Below are positions 8,892-17,630 of a stretch of DNA of 64,000 bases, one piece after another. The DNA comes from Rugosimonospora acidiphila (GTDB lineage Bacteria > Actinomycetota > Actinomycetes > Mycobacteriales > Micromonosporaceae), in NCBI RefSeq assembly GCF_039543385.1, contig NZ_BAABJQ010000005.1, positions 1-64,000 of the forward strand. Direction: 5' to 3'. The notes beneath the pieces were generated by a model, which was not told the origin of the DNA, did no database searches, and saw nothing but the letters and a program-made list of their open reading frames with translations. Position 1 is the stretch's first letter, and every line of letters starts with the position of its first letter. The position numbers were made by a program, and so were the translations under genes.

Positions 8892-9278
8892 CTACGCGAC
8901 GCGCGCCGTGTACTCGTGGAATCCCGCCACCCGCCCGTCGGACATCACGAAGATGATGCAGTGCCGCCCCTCGTACGGCCGGCGGAAAAGGGTGCCCTTG
9001 CCGTGATCCTCGAAGATGACCCGGTCGCCGTCGATGACCCGGAGGAGCACCTCCGATTCGACGATCCGGTTGCCCTCGTCGCCGAACTGGTCGAGGAAGA
9101 CCATCAGCTTCTGCCGCCCGTCAGCGCCCGTGTAGTGCCCGGCACTCGGCGGGTACGGCCAGACCAGGTCCACCTCGTCGGCCAGAACTTCATGGAATCC
9201 CTGCCACTGCCCGTCGCGCAGGCCGCCGAGGTACAGCCCGTACGCCTTGTCGGCCTGGGCGCCAACGTCCGATGTCAT
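8892..9278 (-). CDS. SnoaL-like / NTF2-fold protein
   Basis: The protein has 128 residues and matches the SnoaL/ketosteroid-isomerase-like pattern: an N-terminal helix pair (QADKAYGLYLGGLRDGQW), a central DEVDLVWPYPP segment, and a final FIMSDG-type strand (CIIFVMSDGRVAGFHEY). Such proteins are small alpha+beta barrels that act as isomerases, cyclases or limonene-epoxide-hydrolase-like enzymes. The start was placed at ATG 9278, because the upstream open frame is out-of-phase coding noise. It has no pathway context apart from the adjacent GNAT gene, so the function is undetermined. Confidence 0.7.
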   Translation of the reverse strand: MTSDVGAQADKAYGLYLGGLRDGQWQGFHEVLADEVDLVWPYPPSAGHYTGADGRQKLMVFLDQFGDEGNRIVESEVLLRVIDGDRVIFEDHGKGTLFRRPYEGRHCIIFVMSDGRVAGFHEYTARVA

Positions 9279-9471
9279 GACATGCCCGCTACCCGCTGAT
9301 CCCCCAGTCAATCTCACAGGGCCGGTCCAGCGCCGCGTTGCGACCCGTTCATTTTTCGGACGACTGCGCGGTGGTTCCGATTCAGGTACCGCTCCTACGT
9401 TTCGGCCGTGCGCCGCGATCGCCATCGTTTGCCGCGGCGCGAATCCAGCAGCTTCAGAGAGCGGGCGTGCT

Positions 9472-12400
9472 ATGGCATTGAGCTCGAATCCATTAGGTAT
9501 CCGCGGACGCGGAATAGCGATAGGCGCGAGCGTGCTGCTTGGCACCGCCGCGCTGGTGGCGACCGGAAGCGGGCCGGCCGCGGCGGCGGACGGGTTCACC
9601 CCGGGCGATCTGGTGGTGTACCGGGTAGGTGACGGCAGCACGGCGCTGTCCAGCGCCGCCGCACCGGTGTTCCTCGACGAGTACTCGCCGGACGGCACGC
9701 TGGTGACGTCGGTGCCGCTGCCGACGGCGGCCAGCGGCGCCAACAACCCGCTGGTGGCCAGCGGTTCGGCCACGTCCGAGGGGCTGCTCACGCTGTCGGC
9801 CGACGGCCGGTACCTGATCGCGCCGGGGTACGACGCGGCGGTGGGTACCAAGAAGATCGCCGACACCGACTCGGCGAGCACGCCGCGCACCGTCGCCCGG
9901 GTGGACGCCTCCGGTGCCGTGGACACCACCACCGCGCTGACCGACTTCTCCACCGCCAACAACCCGCGCTCGGCGACCAGCAGCAACGGCACCGACCTGT
10001 GGGTCGGCGGGGCGGCCGGCGGACCCCGGTACGCCACGCTGGGCGCCTCGACCTCGACGCAGCTGGACAGCGGCACGTTCAAGAACGTCCGGCAGGTGTC
10101 GGTGGTGGACGGCCAGCTCTACGCCTCGGCCGACCCGACCAAGGCCGGGCTGACCATCGGTACGGTCGGCAGCGGCCTGCCCACCACCGCCGGGCAGGCG
10201 GTGACCAACCTTCCGTTCGCGACCCCGCCCGGCGACCCGTACTCGTACTCGCTGCTCACCCTGGCCGGCCCGACGGGCACGGCCGGCGACGGCACCCCGG
10301 ACACCCTGTACGAGGCCGACCTCACCGCCGGCGCCGTGGTCAAGTACGGCCTGGTGGACGGCTCCTGGGTGGCGGAGGGTTCGGTGCCGGTGACCGGCGC
10401 CGCCGGGCTGACCGCCAACGACGACAACGGCACCGTCACGATCTACGCGACCAGCAGCGGGGACGGCACCACCGGCACGCTGTACAAGATCACTGACGAC
10501 AGCGGGATCGGCGGCACGCTGGACGGCACCGCGACCACGATCGCCACGTTGCCGGCGAACGAGGCCGCCCGGGGCGTCGCCTTCACGCCCGGCACGGTGA
10601 TCGGGTCCGGCGGCGGCGTGGTCAAGCCGCCGACGACCAAGCCGACCATCACCACGCCCCGCGCCGCGCTGCCGGCCGCGCTCGGCGACCCGACCAACCC
10701 CACCCTGCCGATCACGGTCGGCGACGCCAACGCCGCCGCCGACCTGCTGACCGTCGCCGCCACCTCGTCGGACACCACGGTGGCACCGACCTCCGGGATC
10801 TCGGTCACCGGTACCGGCGCCGACCGCACGCTGACGGTGACGCCCGGCGCCGTGGGCGACTCGACGATCACGCTGACCGTCAAGGCGCCGGACGGCACCT
10901 CGGCCAGCACCCAGATCCGGTACGGCGTCTCCGCCGACCTCACGGCCGCGGTCACCGCGGCCGGCGGGCAGGACCCGCGGTACTACTCCGGCGCGGGCAA
11001 CGCCTCGACGGCGGTGGACGTGGGCGGCGGGTACGCCATCGTGGCCGACGACGAGAACAGCGTGCTGCGGCTGTACGACCTGGGCCACTCGGGCGCCCCG
11101 GTGAAGACCTTCGACTTCAGCGACCAGCTGCCGCTGGGCGGCACCGAGGTGGACATCGAATCGGTGGCGCGCTCCGGGGACACCCTCTACTGGGAGGGGT
11201 CGCTGTCCACCAGCTCCAGTGGGGCCACCGCACCGGCCCGCAGCACGCTGTTCGCCACCCGGATCTCCGGTACCGGGGCGGACACCACGCTGAGCTACGT
11301 CGGCAGCTACACCGGCCTGCTGTCCGACCTGGTCGCCTGGGACCAGAACAACGGCCACGGCCTGGGCGCCAACTACCTCGGCCTGGCCGCCTCGTCGGCC
11401 GCCGGGGTGGACGGGCACGAGGCCGACGCGCTCAACGTCGAGGGGCTGGAGTTCGCGACCGACGGCTCGACCGCGTACCTCGCGTTCCGGGCTCCGCTGG
11501 AGCCCACCACCGACCGGCATCTGGCCATGCTGGTACCGGTGACGAACTTCGCCGCGCTGCCGACCGCCGGCAACCCGGGGTCGGTGCACGCCACGTTCGG
11601 CGCGCCCATCTTCTTCGACCTGGGCGGGCTGGGCATCCGGGACATCCGGCGCAACGCCGACGGCCAGTACCTGATCATCGCCGGCACCGCGGACGACACC
11701 AACGCCGGCTTCGCCCTGTACACCTGGGACGGCAACCCGGCGCACGCACCGCGCAAGACCGGGACCGCGCTGCCGCAGCTGCCCTCGGCCGACAACCTCG
11801 GCGCCTGGGAGACCATCGTCAGCGTGCCGGACCCGCTGGTCGCGGGCGCCCCGGTCCAGCTCATCCAGGACGACGGCGACGTGGTCTTCTACGGTGACGG
11901 CCTGACCTCCAAGGCCGGCATCGTCACCGACCTGCAGAAGGACCTCGGCGTGGTGTTCAGTTACGCCCCGCCGGCCGCCCAGGCGACCACCGTGTCGGTG
12001 GCGGCGAGCGCGAACCCGGCGACGCCCGGCAAGGCGGTGACGCTCACCGCCACGGTGCGCGGTGCGGCCGGCACCGGAACGCCGACCGGCACGGTGACCT
12101 TCTCGGTCACCGGCGCCGACGGCTCGACCGTGGACTGCGCCTCCTCGAACACCGCCCCGGTGTCCGCCGCCGGCATCGCCACCTGCACCCTGCCGGCCGG
12201 GGCCCTGCACGCCTCGGGGTCGGCCTACACGGCCGGCGCCAGCTACTCGGGCAGCGCCGACTTCGCACCCAGCGGCGGCACCCTGCGCGAGACGGTGGCG
12301 GGCACAGCGACGGTCACCAACGCGCTGGTGGCGCCGACCCGTACCCGGGCCGGGCTGCCGGTGGCGGTGCTGGTCGCGGTCACTCCGACCCGGATCGCCC

Positions 12401-12621
12401 CGTCGCTGGTGACCGGTACGGTCATGGTCACGGTCACCGACGGCAGCGGCCGCGTGGCCTACTCCACGCACGCCAACCTGCTGCCGATCCTGCCGCTGGG
12501 CGTGATCACCGTGCCGGGCAGCGCGCTGACCGCCGGAAACTACACACTGACGGTCACCTACCTGGGCAACGCCGGCGGCTGGCGCGCGAGCGCCCGCCGC
12601 CGGCTTTGTTCCGGTAGGTAG
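9472..12621 (+). CDS. Secreted DUF3616-type protein with C-terminal Ig-like repeats
   Basis: The protein has about 1049 residues. Residues 1-39 form a Sec signal peptide (basic RGRG, a hydrophobic core, cleavage after AAAA). Residues ~40-370 are a beta-propeller-like segment. A Pro/Thr linker (PPTTKPTITTP) is followed by a cadherin/Ig-like stretch to about 480. Residues ~485-830 resemble DUF3616: VDIESVARSGDTLYWEG, NVEGLEFATDGSTAYLAFR, DLGGLGIRDIRRN. The segment from 843 is a bacterial Ig-like repeat (ATPGKAVTLTAT...PTGTVTF). Start ATG 9472; a longer open frame upstream lacks signal-peptide character. The terminal RASARRRLCSGR is unlike an Ig strand, so a frameshift near the end is possible. 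The likely role is an exported cell-surface or matrix protein. Confidence 0.75.
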   Translation: MALSSNPLGIRGRGIAIGASVLLGTAALVATGSGPAAAADGFTPGDLVVYRVGDGSTALSSAAAPVFLDEYSPDGTLVTSVPLPTAASGANNPLVASGSATSEGLLTLSADGRYLIAPGYDAAVGTKKIADTDSASTPRTVARVDASGAVDTTTALTDFSTANNPRSATSSNGTDLWVGGAAGGPRYATLGASTSTQLDSGTFKNVRQVSVVDGQLYASADPTKAGLTIGTVGSGLPTTAGQAVTNLPFATPPGDPYSYSLLTLAGPTGTAGDGTPDTLYEADLTAGAVVKYGLVDGSWVAEGSVPVTGAAGLTANDDNGTVTIYATSSGDGTTGTLYKITDDSGIGGTLDGTATTIATLPANEAARGVAFTPGTVIGSGGGVVKPPTTKPTITTPRAALPAALGDPTNPTLPITVGDANAAADLLTVAATSSDTTVAPTSGISVTGTGADRTLTVTPGAVGDSTITLTVKAPDGTSASTQIRYGVSADLTAAVTAAGGQDPRYYSGAGNASTAVDVGGGYAIVADDENSVLRLYDLGHSGAPVKTFDFSDQLPLGGTEVDIESVARSGDTLYWEGSLSTSSSGATAPARSTLFATRISGTGADTTLSYVGSYTGLLSDLVAWDQNNGHGLGANYLGLAASSAAGVDGHEADALNVEGLEFATDGSTAYLAFRAPLEPTTDRHLAMLVPVTNFAALPTAGNPGSVHATFGAPIFFDLGGLGIRDIRRNADGQYLIIAGTADDTNAGFALYTWDGNPAHAPRKTGTALPQLPSADNLGAWETIVSVPDPLVAGAPVQLIQDDGDVVFYGDGLTSKAGIVTDLQKDLGVVFSYAPPAAQATTVSVAASANPATPGKAVTLTATVRGAAGTGTPTGTVTFSVTGADGSTVDCASSNTAPVSAAGIATCTLPAGALHASGSAYTAGASYSGSADFAPSGGTLRETVAGTATVTNALVAPTRTRAGLPVAVLVAVTPTRIAPSLVTGTVMVTVTDGSGRVAYSTHANLLPILPLGVITVPGSALTAGNYTLTVTYLGNAGGWRASARRRLCSGR

Positions 12622-12630
12622 ATTCCGGGC

Positions 12631-14013
12631 GTGACGCTGAATGGTTCGACCCCGGCCGACGGCCCCACCCCAGGCCCCGAACGGCCGACGGCCGCCGGCC
12701 AGGACTCGGCGGGGGGCCCGGGCGGGGAGCGTTCGGGGCGCCCCGGGCCAGTGCAGTCGGCCATCTTCACCGGCGTGATCGGTGCTCTCGCGGGCGCCGC
12801 GCTGACCGCGCACTGGGGCGGGTCGGCGGTCGCCGTGGGCGCTCCGGCCGGCGCCGTCGTCGTGGCCGCCGTGGACGCGGTGGCCCGGGCCCGGCAGCGC
12901 ACCGCCGAGATCCCGGCGCTGTGGGCGCGCATCGTGATGAGCGGCGCGCTGGCGGCCTCGCTCGGCTGGCTGGTCGGGTGGCTGACCGGCGCCGGGCCGC
13001 TGCTGGTCGGGATCGCGGCCGGCCTGGTCACCGGGCTGCTCGGGCTGCGGCCGCAGAAGGTGATCATGGGCCCCGTGCTCGGCGCGGCCCTGGGCGGGAT
13101 CGCGCTCGCCACCGGCTGGACCGTACCGGCCTCGGTGATGGCGGCGGCCACGGTGGTGCTGTTCCGGGTGCTGTCGGCCGCGCTGTTCCGGGACGCGCAG
13201 GTGAGCCTGCTCGCCGAGCGGGTACCAGCGTCCGACCTGCCGTTCGTGGTACCGGTGCCGGCGCGCACCAGGTACGTGGGCACCGGGTACGTCCGGGATC
13301 TGGCCGAGGTGCTCGGTGGCCGGTACACGGCACAGGCGCCCGGCGTCGGCATCGTGGCCTCGCTCGACGAGCTGGCCGGGCCGGGCTTCGACCCGTCCGG
13401 AGTCCACCCGCTGGTGCGGGAGTTCTACGAGCACACGACCCGGTTCGCGCTCGACATCGTGCCGAGCTGGCGGCTCTGGGTGCGACCGGGATACCTGCTG
13501 TACCGCACCCTGTTGGCGCGCCCCCTCGGGCAGGCCAACCTGCCGATGAACCAGCGGGAGACGCTGCGCGGCGTACACAGCCGGATCGACACCATCAGCG
13601 GCGTGGATGGCGTGATCACCGTACGCGGCTGGATCCGCTCCTTCGCCGACACCGACGAGCCCATCTACGTCGGCATCTACACCACATACCGGTTCGACGG
13701 CCGGGGGTACGTCAGCGTCGGCTTCCCGGTCCCCGAGGCGAGCTTCACCGCCACGCTGGAGCCGTGCTCGCGTGAGGACGGCGGACTGACCCTGCGCAGC
13801 CGGGGCGAGACCAGCCACGCCGGCCACTACCTGACCCACGTCGACCGGAACACGCGGGCGCTGACCACGCTGGCCGTGCACGGCTTCGCCGAGCAGTTGG
13901 ACGTCTACGTCCGGGACGGCCAGCTACGGGCGGAGCACGAATTCTGGGTCTTCGGGCTGCCCTTCCTCGTGCTGCACTACCGCCTGACCGGCAAGCCGGC
14001 CGGACAGGGCTAG
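12631..14013 (+). CDS. Membrane protein with large C-terminal soluble domain, unknown function
   Basis: The product has 460 residues. A Gly/Pro-rich N-terminal tail (residues 1-40) is followed by about five hydrophobic segments between 45 and 172 rich in Gly/Ala (FTGVIGALAGAALTAHW, LVGIAAGLVTGLLG, VLGAALGGIALATGW). The rest (180-460) is a soluble domain with no family I recognise, containing VRGWIRSFADTDEPIYVGIYTT and ending HEFWVFGLPFLVLHYRL. The start is GTG 12631, ten bases after the stop of the secreted-protein gene. If that gene is read in its alternative frame, its stop would overlap this start as GTGA, which suggests an operon. Confidence 0.65.
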   Translation: MTLNGSTPADGPTPGPERPTAAGQDSAGGPGGERSGRPGPVQSAIFTGVIGALAGAALTAHWGGSAVAVGAPAGAVVVAAVDAVARARQRTAEIPALWARIVMSGALAASLGWLVGWLTGAGPLLVGIAAGLVTGLLGLRPQKVIMGPVLGAALGGIALATGWTVPASVMAAATVVLFRVLSAALFRDAQVSLLAERVPASDLPFVVPVPARTRYVGTGYVRDLAEVLGGRYTAQAPGVGIVASLDELAGPGFDPSGVHPLVREFYEHTTRFALDIVPSWRLWVRPGYLLYRTLLARPLGQANLPMNQRETLRGVHSRIDTISGVDGVITVRGWIRSFADTDEPIYVGIYTTYRFDGRGYVSVGFPVPEASFTATLEPCSREDGGLTLRSRGETSHAGHYLTHVDRNTRALTTLAVHGFAEQLDVYVRDGQLRAEHEFWVFGLPFLVLHYRLTGKPAGQG

Positions 14014-15053
14014 GCCAGCGCGACCGGTTCGCCGCGACGGATCAGCGTCGCGACCAGGTGCCGGTGCTCGGGCGCCACGCGGGTGGCCAGTGCCTCGGTC
14101 ACGTGCTGCTCGGGCAGTTCGGCGAGGCCCTCCCGGGCGGGCGAGGCCGGCAGCGCGGACAGCGCCACGCGGGCCCGGTCCGCCCAGTCGTACGCGGCGG
14201 CGACGGTGGGGGTCACCCCGTGCTCCAGGGCGGTCCGGTAGAGCGCGGCGATCCGCTCGGGCGGCAGGTCCGGCCCGAGCGCCACGCCGTCCCGCCGCGC
14301 GGCCAGCAGCAGCGGCGGCGTGTACACGCCCTGTGCCGCGTCGTGCCGCACCGGCTTGCCACACAGTGCCGGCGTGGAGACCACGTCCAGTAGGTCGTCG
14401 ACCAGCTGGAACACGATGCCGAAACAGTCCCCGAACCGGGCCAGCGCCCGCACCCCGGCCACCGGTAGCCCGGAGCACAGCGCGCCGAGTTCGCACGCGG
14501 CCCGGATCAGCGAGCCGGTCTTGCCGCGGATCACCCGCAGGTACTCCTCGTCGGTGATGGTCAGGTACCGGTTGGCCGTCTCGCGGGCCTGGCCGTCGCA
14601 CAGGTCCAGGTACGCCTCGTGCCATACCGCGGCGGCCTCCTGGCCGACCTGGACGATCAGCCGGCCGCCGACCCCGAACAGGTAGTCCCCGCCGAGCAGC
14701 GCGCCGGCCACCCCGCTGGTGTGGTGCAGGGTGGGCTCGCCGCCCCGGAACTTCGCGCCGTCCATGAGGTCGTCGTGTACCAGGGTGCTGCGGTGCAGCA
14801 GCTCGATGGCCGCGGCACAGGTCAGCGCCGTGGAAAGGTCGAGTATCGGCCCACAGCGCGCGGACGCCAGCACCAGGCCGGGCCGGATCCGCTTGCCCGG
14901 GCGGCGCAGCAGCCGCCCGAGTTCGGCGTCCAGCCAGGGCACGCCGCTGGTCGCGGCCGAGGTCACCAGGCCGTCCAGTTCCCGTTGCAGTGACTCGTCC
15001 AGGCCGGTCGGACCCGACGCGAACCGGCTACCGCTGGCCAACCTGACCACCAC
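14010..15053 (-). CDS. Isoprenyl diphosphate synthase (probable GGPP synthase of the diterpenoid locus)
   Basis: The product has 347 residues and is an all-alpha trans-prenyltransferase. The first Asp-rich motif is D94-D-L-M-D98 in LVHDDLMDGAKFRGG. The second is D219-D-L-L-D223 in FQLVDDLLDVV. GKRIRPGL (about 53-60) binds isopentenyl diphosphate. It would condense allylic diphosphates with IPP to a C15-C20 chain. The neighbouring class II diterpene cyclase makes GGPP the likely product, but chain length cannot be read from sequence alone. It starts GTG 15053, with TAGGGT a few bases upstream, so the transcript could be leaderless. It is divergent from the P450 gene. Confidence 0.88.
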   Translation of the reverse strand: MVVRLASGSRFASGPTGLDESLQRELDGLVTSAATSGVPWLDAELGRLLRRPGKRIRPGLVLASARCGPILDLSTALTCAAAIELLHRSTLVHDDLMDGAKFRGGEPTLHHTSGVAGALLGGDYLFGVGGRLIVQVGQEAAAVWHEAYLDLCDGQARETANRYLTITDEEYLRVIRGKTGSLIRAACELGALCSGLPVAGVRALARFGDCFGIVFQLVDDLLDVVSTPALCGKPVRHDAAQGVYTPPLLLAARRDGVALGPDLPPERIAALYRTALEHGVTPTVAAAYDWADRARVALSALPASPAREGLAELPEQHVTEALATRVAPEHRHLVATLIRRGEPVALA

Positions 15054-15281
15054 ACCCTATCCGCATCAATGGGTCGATTCATGTCAATCGATCGGGAACC
15101 GGTAAGATCGCGCGGTCGAATGATACCGATCAACTTCGTGCGGCCGACACTGCCCGTATTGACTCGTTCACCAAGAGCGGCAACGCGCCATTTGATCTTG
15201 TGTAGCCAAGTTTGATCATGCAATACTTCCACGCATTGCTCCTAGTTGATCACTTGTTGCGACCACGTTGGGGGCCTCGGC

Positions 15282-16730
15282 ATGGTGTCCACTCCGCGCA
15301 GGAGCGTCGACCGGCAGCACCCCGAACGGCAGCGCCCCGACCGGCCCACCACCATCCCGGCGTACCGGACCCTGCCCGGGCTGTTCCGAGCGCCGCTGCG
15401 CACGCTCACCGACATCGGCCAGCGCGCCGGCGGATCGCTGGTACGGGTCGACCTCGGGCTGGTCCGCCCGTACCTGGTCTGGCGGCCGGAGCACGTGCAG
15501 CACGTGCTGGTCGACCACGCGGACAACTACCTGCGTGACGGCATGATGTGGAAACCGCTGCGCCGGCTGATCGGGCACGGCCTGGCCAGCGGGGGCCCCG
15601 AGTGGCAGCCCCGCCGCAGGCTCATCCAGCCGATGTTCTCGGCCCACAACATCGCCACGCTCATCGACCTCATGTCCGAGACCATCGCCGAGGCGGTGGC
15701 CGAACTGGACCCCGTCGCCCGCACCGGCAGGCCGGTCGACGCGTGCCTGACCATGACCAGGATCGTCAACCGCGCGGTTATCCGGGCATTCTTCGGCGAC
15801 CGGATCAGCGCACCGGACGCCGACCGCCTCGGGCAGGCCATCGCGGTCGCGTTCACCTCGCTCGGCCCGCGCATGCTCCTGCCGTTCGTACCGGACGGCG
15901 TGCCGGTGCCCGGCGACCGGGCCTTCGCCCGCGCGGTGCGCACCGTCGACGACATCATGTTCCCGCTGGTGCGCCAGTGCCGGGAACAGGGTGCCGGGGA
16001 CAGCGACATCGCCTCGCTGCTGTGCCGGGCCACGGACGAGAACGGCGGACACCTGGACGACCGGCAGGTACGCGACGACGTGGTGGCCATGTTCGTCGGC
16101 GGCAGCGAGACCACCGCCGTCGCGTTGACCTGGCTGTGGATCGTGCTGGACCAGCGTCCGGACGTGGCCGCCAGGCTGTACGAGGAGATCGACGGGGTGG
16201 TCGGCTCCGGGACCGCGGGGCGGGAACACCTCGGCGGCCTGCGTTACACCGGCCTCGTCCTGCAGGAGCTGCTGCGCCTGTACCCGGTCGGCTGGATCAT
16301 CCCGCGCACCGCCGCGCGGCCCGACGTCATCGACGGCGTACGCGTCCGGGGCGGCGCCCCGATCATCATCAGCCCGTACCTGACCCACCGGTCACCGCGG
16401 CTGTGGGAGCGCCCCGACGAGTTCGATCCGGAGCGCTTCGCGCCGGACCGCCGAGCGGGACAGCACCGCTTCGCGTACTACCCGTTCAGCGGTGGCGCGC
16501 ACCGCTGCCTGGGCAGCCACTTCTTCACGGTCGAGGCGCAGCTCATCGTGGCCGCGCTGCTGGCCCGGTTCCGCCCGGCCCGCGGCGAGTCCGGGCCGGT
16601 GGCACCGCGCGCCGCCGTCAACCTGCGCCCGAACCGGCCGATCGACCTGGTGTTCGCGGCCAAGCCGGGCGGCCCGGTCCGCTCCCGGCCTAGACCCAGT
16701 AGTCGGAGACCGGGTAGAAGCCCATGTTGA
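15282..16730 (+). CDS. Cytochrome P450 of the diterpenoid locus
   Basis: The product has 482 residues. The I-helix oxygen-activation motif is VGGSETTAV (about residue 280). The K-helix ExxR is in LQELLRLYP. The haem-binding loop FSGGAHRCLG (402-411) contains the axial Cys409. There is no membrane anchor, so this is a soluble bacterial P450 needing separate ferredoxin partners, none of which are in the locus. The start is ATG 15282 (MVSTPRRS), since upstream codons in the frame look non-coding. It overlaps the convergent terpene synthase gene by 41 bases. By context it should oxidise the diterpene skeleton. Confidence 0.92.
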   Translation: MVSTPRRSVDRQHPERQRPDRPTTIPAYRTLPGLFRAPLRTLTDIGQRAGGSLVRVDLGLVRPYLVWRPEHVQHVLVDHADNYLRDGMMWKPLRRLIGHGLASGGPEWQPRRRLIQPMFSAHNIATLIDLMSETIAEAVAELDPVARTGRPVDACLTMTRIVNRAVIRAFFGDRISAPDADRLGQAIAVAFTSLGPRMLLPFVPDGVPVPGDRAFARAVRTVDDIMFPLVRQCREQGAGDSDIASLLCRATDENGGHLDDRQVRDDVVAMFVGGSETTAVALTWLWIVLDQRPDVAARLYEEIDGVVGSGTAGREHLGGLRYTGLVLQELLRLYPVGWIIPRTAARPDVIDGVRVRGGAPIIISPYLTHRSPRLWERPDEFDPERFAPDRRAGQHRFAYYPFSGGAHRCLGSHFFTVEAQLIVAALLARFRPARGESGPVAPRAAVNLRPNRPIDLVFAAKPGGPVRSRPRPSSRRPGRSPC

Positions 16731-17568
16731 ACCGCACCTGACGGGACAGGTACCCGGCCAGGCCGGCCTGCTCGGGGGGAAGGCCACGCAGCAGCGCGTC
16801 GCACTCGTCGGCGAACTCCACGATCCGCCGGCTCACCGCGTCCCTGCTCACCCCCAGCATCAACACGTTGAGGTCGCCCCAGCGGACGTCCCGGTCGTAG
16901 GAGCCGAGATCGTTGATCAGCCGGATGGCGTTCTGGACGGCGCCGGCCGCCGCGCGCAGCGTCTCGACGTGCCCGGGCCGCCCGTCCGGCGCGTTGGTCG
17001 CCCAATGCGCCGCGAAGACGAAGGAGAAGCCGAGGTTGTCGGCGTTGGCGAGGTACTCGTCGAGGGTCGGGGAGGCGCCGGAGTCCTTCCAGTCCCACTC
17101 CCGTGCCATCGCGGTCAGCATCAGGTCCAGCTCCCCGCGCCAGATGGCGAGCAGGTCCGGGTGGGCGGGCGCGGCAACCAGCCGGTCGCGCAGCTCGGCC
17201 AGCAGCCCCGCCAGGGCGTCGTCGGGGGCCGGCGCTCCACCCGAGGCCACCTCGCGGCAGCGTCGCACGACGTCGTCCACCTCGGCCCGCGACCGGGCGA
17301 CGTGGTCGATCAGCCGGTCGACGCCGAACGCCCACAGCGCGGCGCGGTTCGTGACCCGCAGCCCGGACGCGTCCAGCCACGGCGCGCAGCACGCGTTCGC
17401 CATCGCGATGGTGCCGAACACCGCCGGCTCGAACGGCTTGGCCGGAAACAGCCGCGGGTACGCCGCCGCGCAGTCCCGCAGGTCGCGCTGGCTCTGGCCG
17501 GCGACCGCACCGATCCGACCCAGCTGCGAGGCCGCGGGCGCGGACTCGACCACGTCTGGCAGTACCAC
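16690..17568 (-). CDS. Class I terpene synthase with variant metal-binding motifs
   Basis: The protein has 292 residues, which is on the short side for bacterial class I terpene cyclases. The NSE/DTE motif is clear: N219-D-L-G-S223-Y-D-R-D227, with Asp replacing the usual final Glu. At the position of the first Asp-rich motif there is D84-R-L-I-D88 (FGVDRLIDHV), where the second Asp of DDxxD is Arg. It presumably ionises the cyclised diphosphate made by the divergent class II enzyme. The start is GTG 17568 with AAGGAG five bases upstream. The divergent gap of 62 bases implies co-regulation with the class II gene. Activity is inferred. Confidence 0.8.
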   Translation of the reverse strand: MVLPDVVESAPAASQLGRIGAVAGQSQRDLRDCAAAYPRLFPAKPFEPAVFGTIAMANACCAPWLDASGLRVTNRAALWAFGVDRLIDHVARSRAEVDDVVRRCREVASGGAPAPDDALAGLLAELRDRLVAAPAHPDLLAIWRGELDLMLTAMAREWDWKDSGASPTLDEYLANADNLGFSFVFAAHWATNAPDGRPGHVETLRAAAGAVQNAIRLINDLGSYDRDVRWGDLNVLMLGVSRDAVSRRIVEFADECDALLRGLPPEQAGLAGYLSRQVRFNMGFYPVSDYWV

Positions 17569-17630
17569 CGGTACTCCTTCCCCGCCGTCCCTCGCCGACC
17601 CGTCAATCGCGCCGACCCCCGGAGGCTAAC

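Noticed and set aside
9493..13881. Minus-strand open frame of 1462 codons
   Set aside because: It lies antisense to the secreted protein and the membrane protein, which have clear domains. Long antisense frames are common in very GC-rich DNA because stop codons are rare there. Its translation is Arg/Gly/Val/His-rich without motifs.
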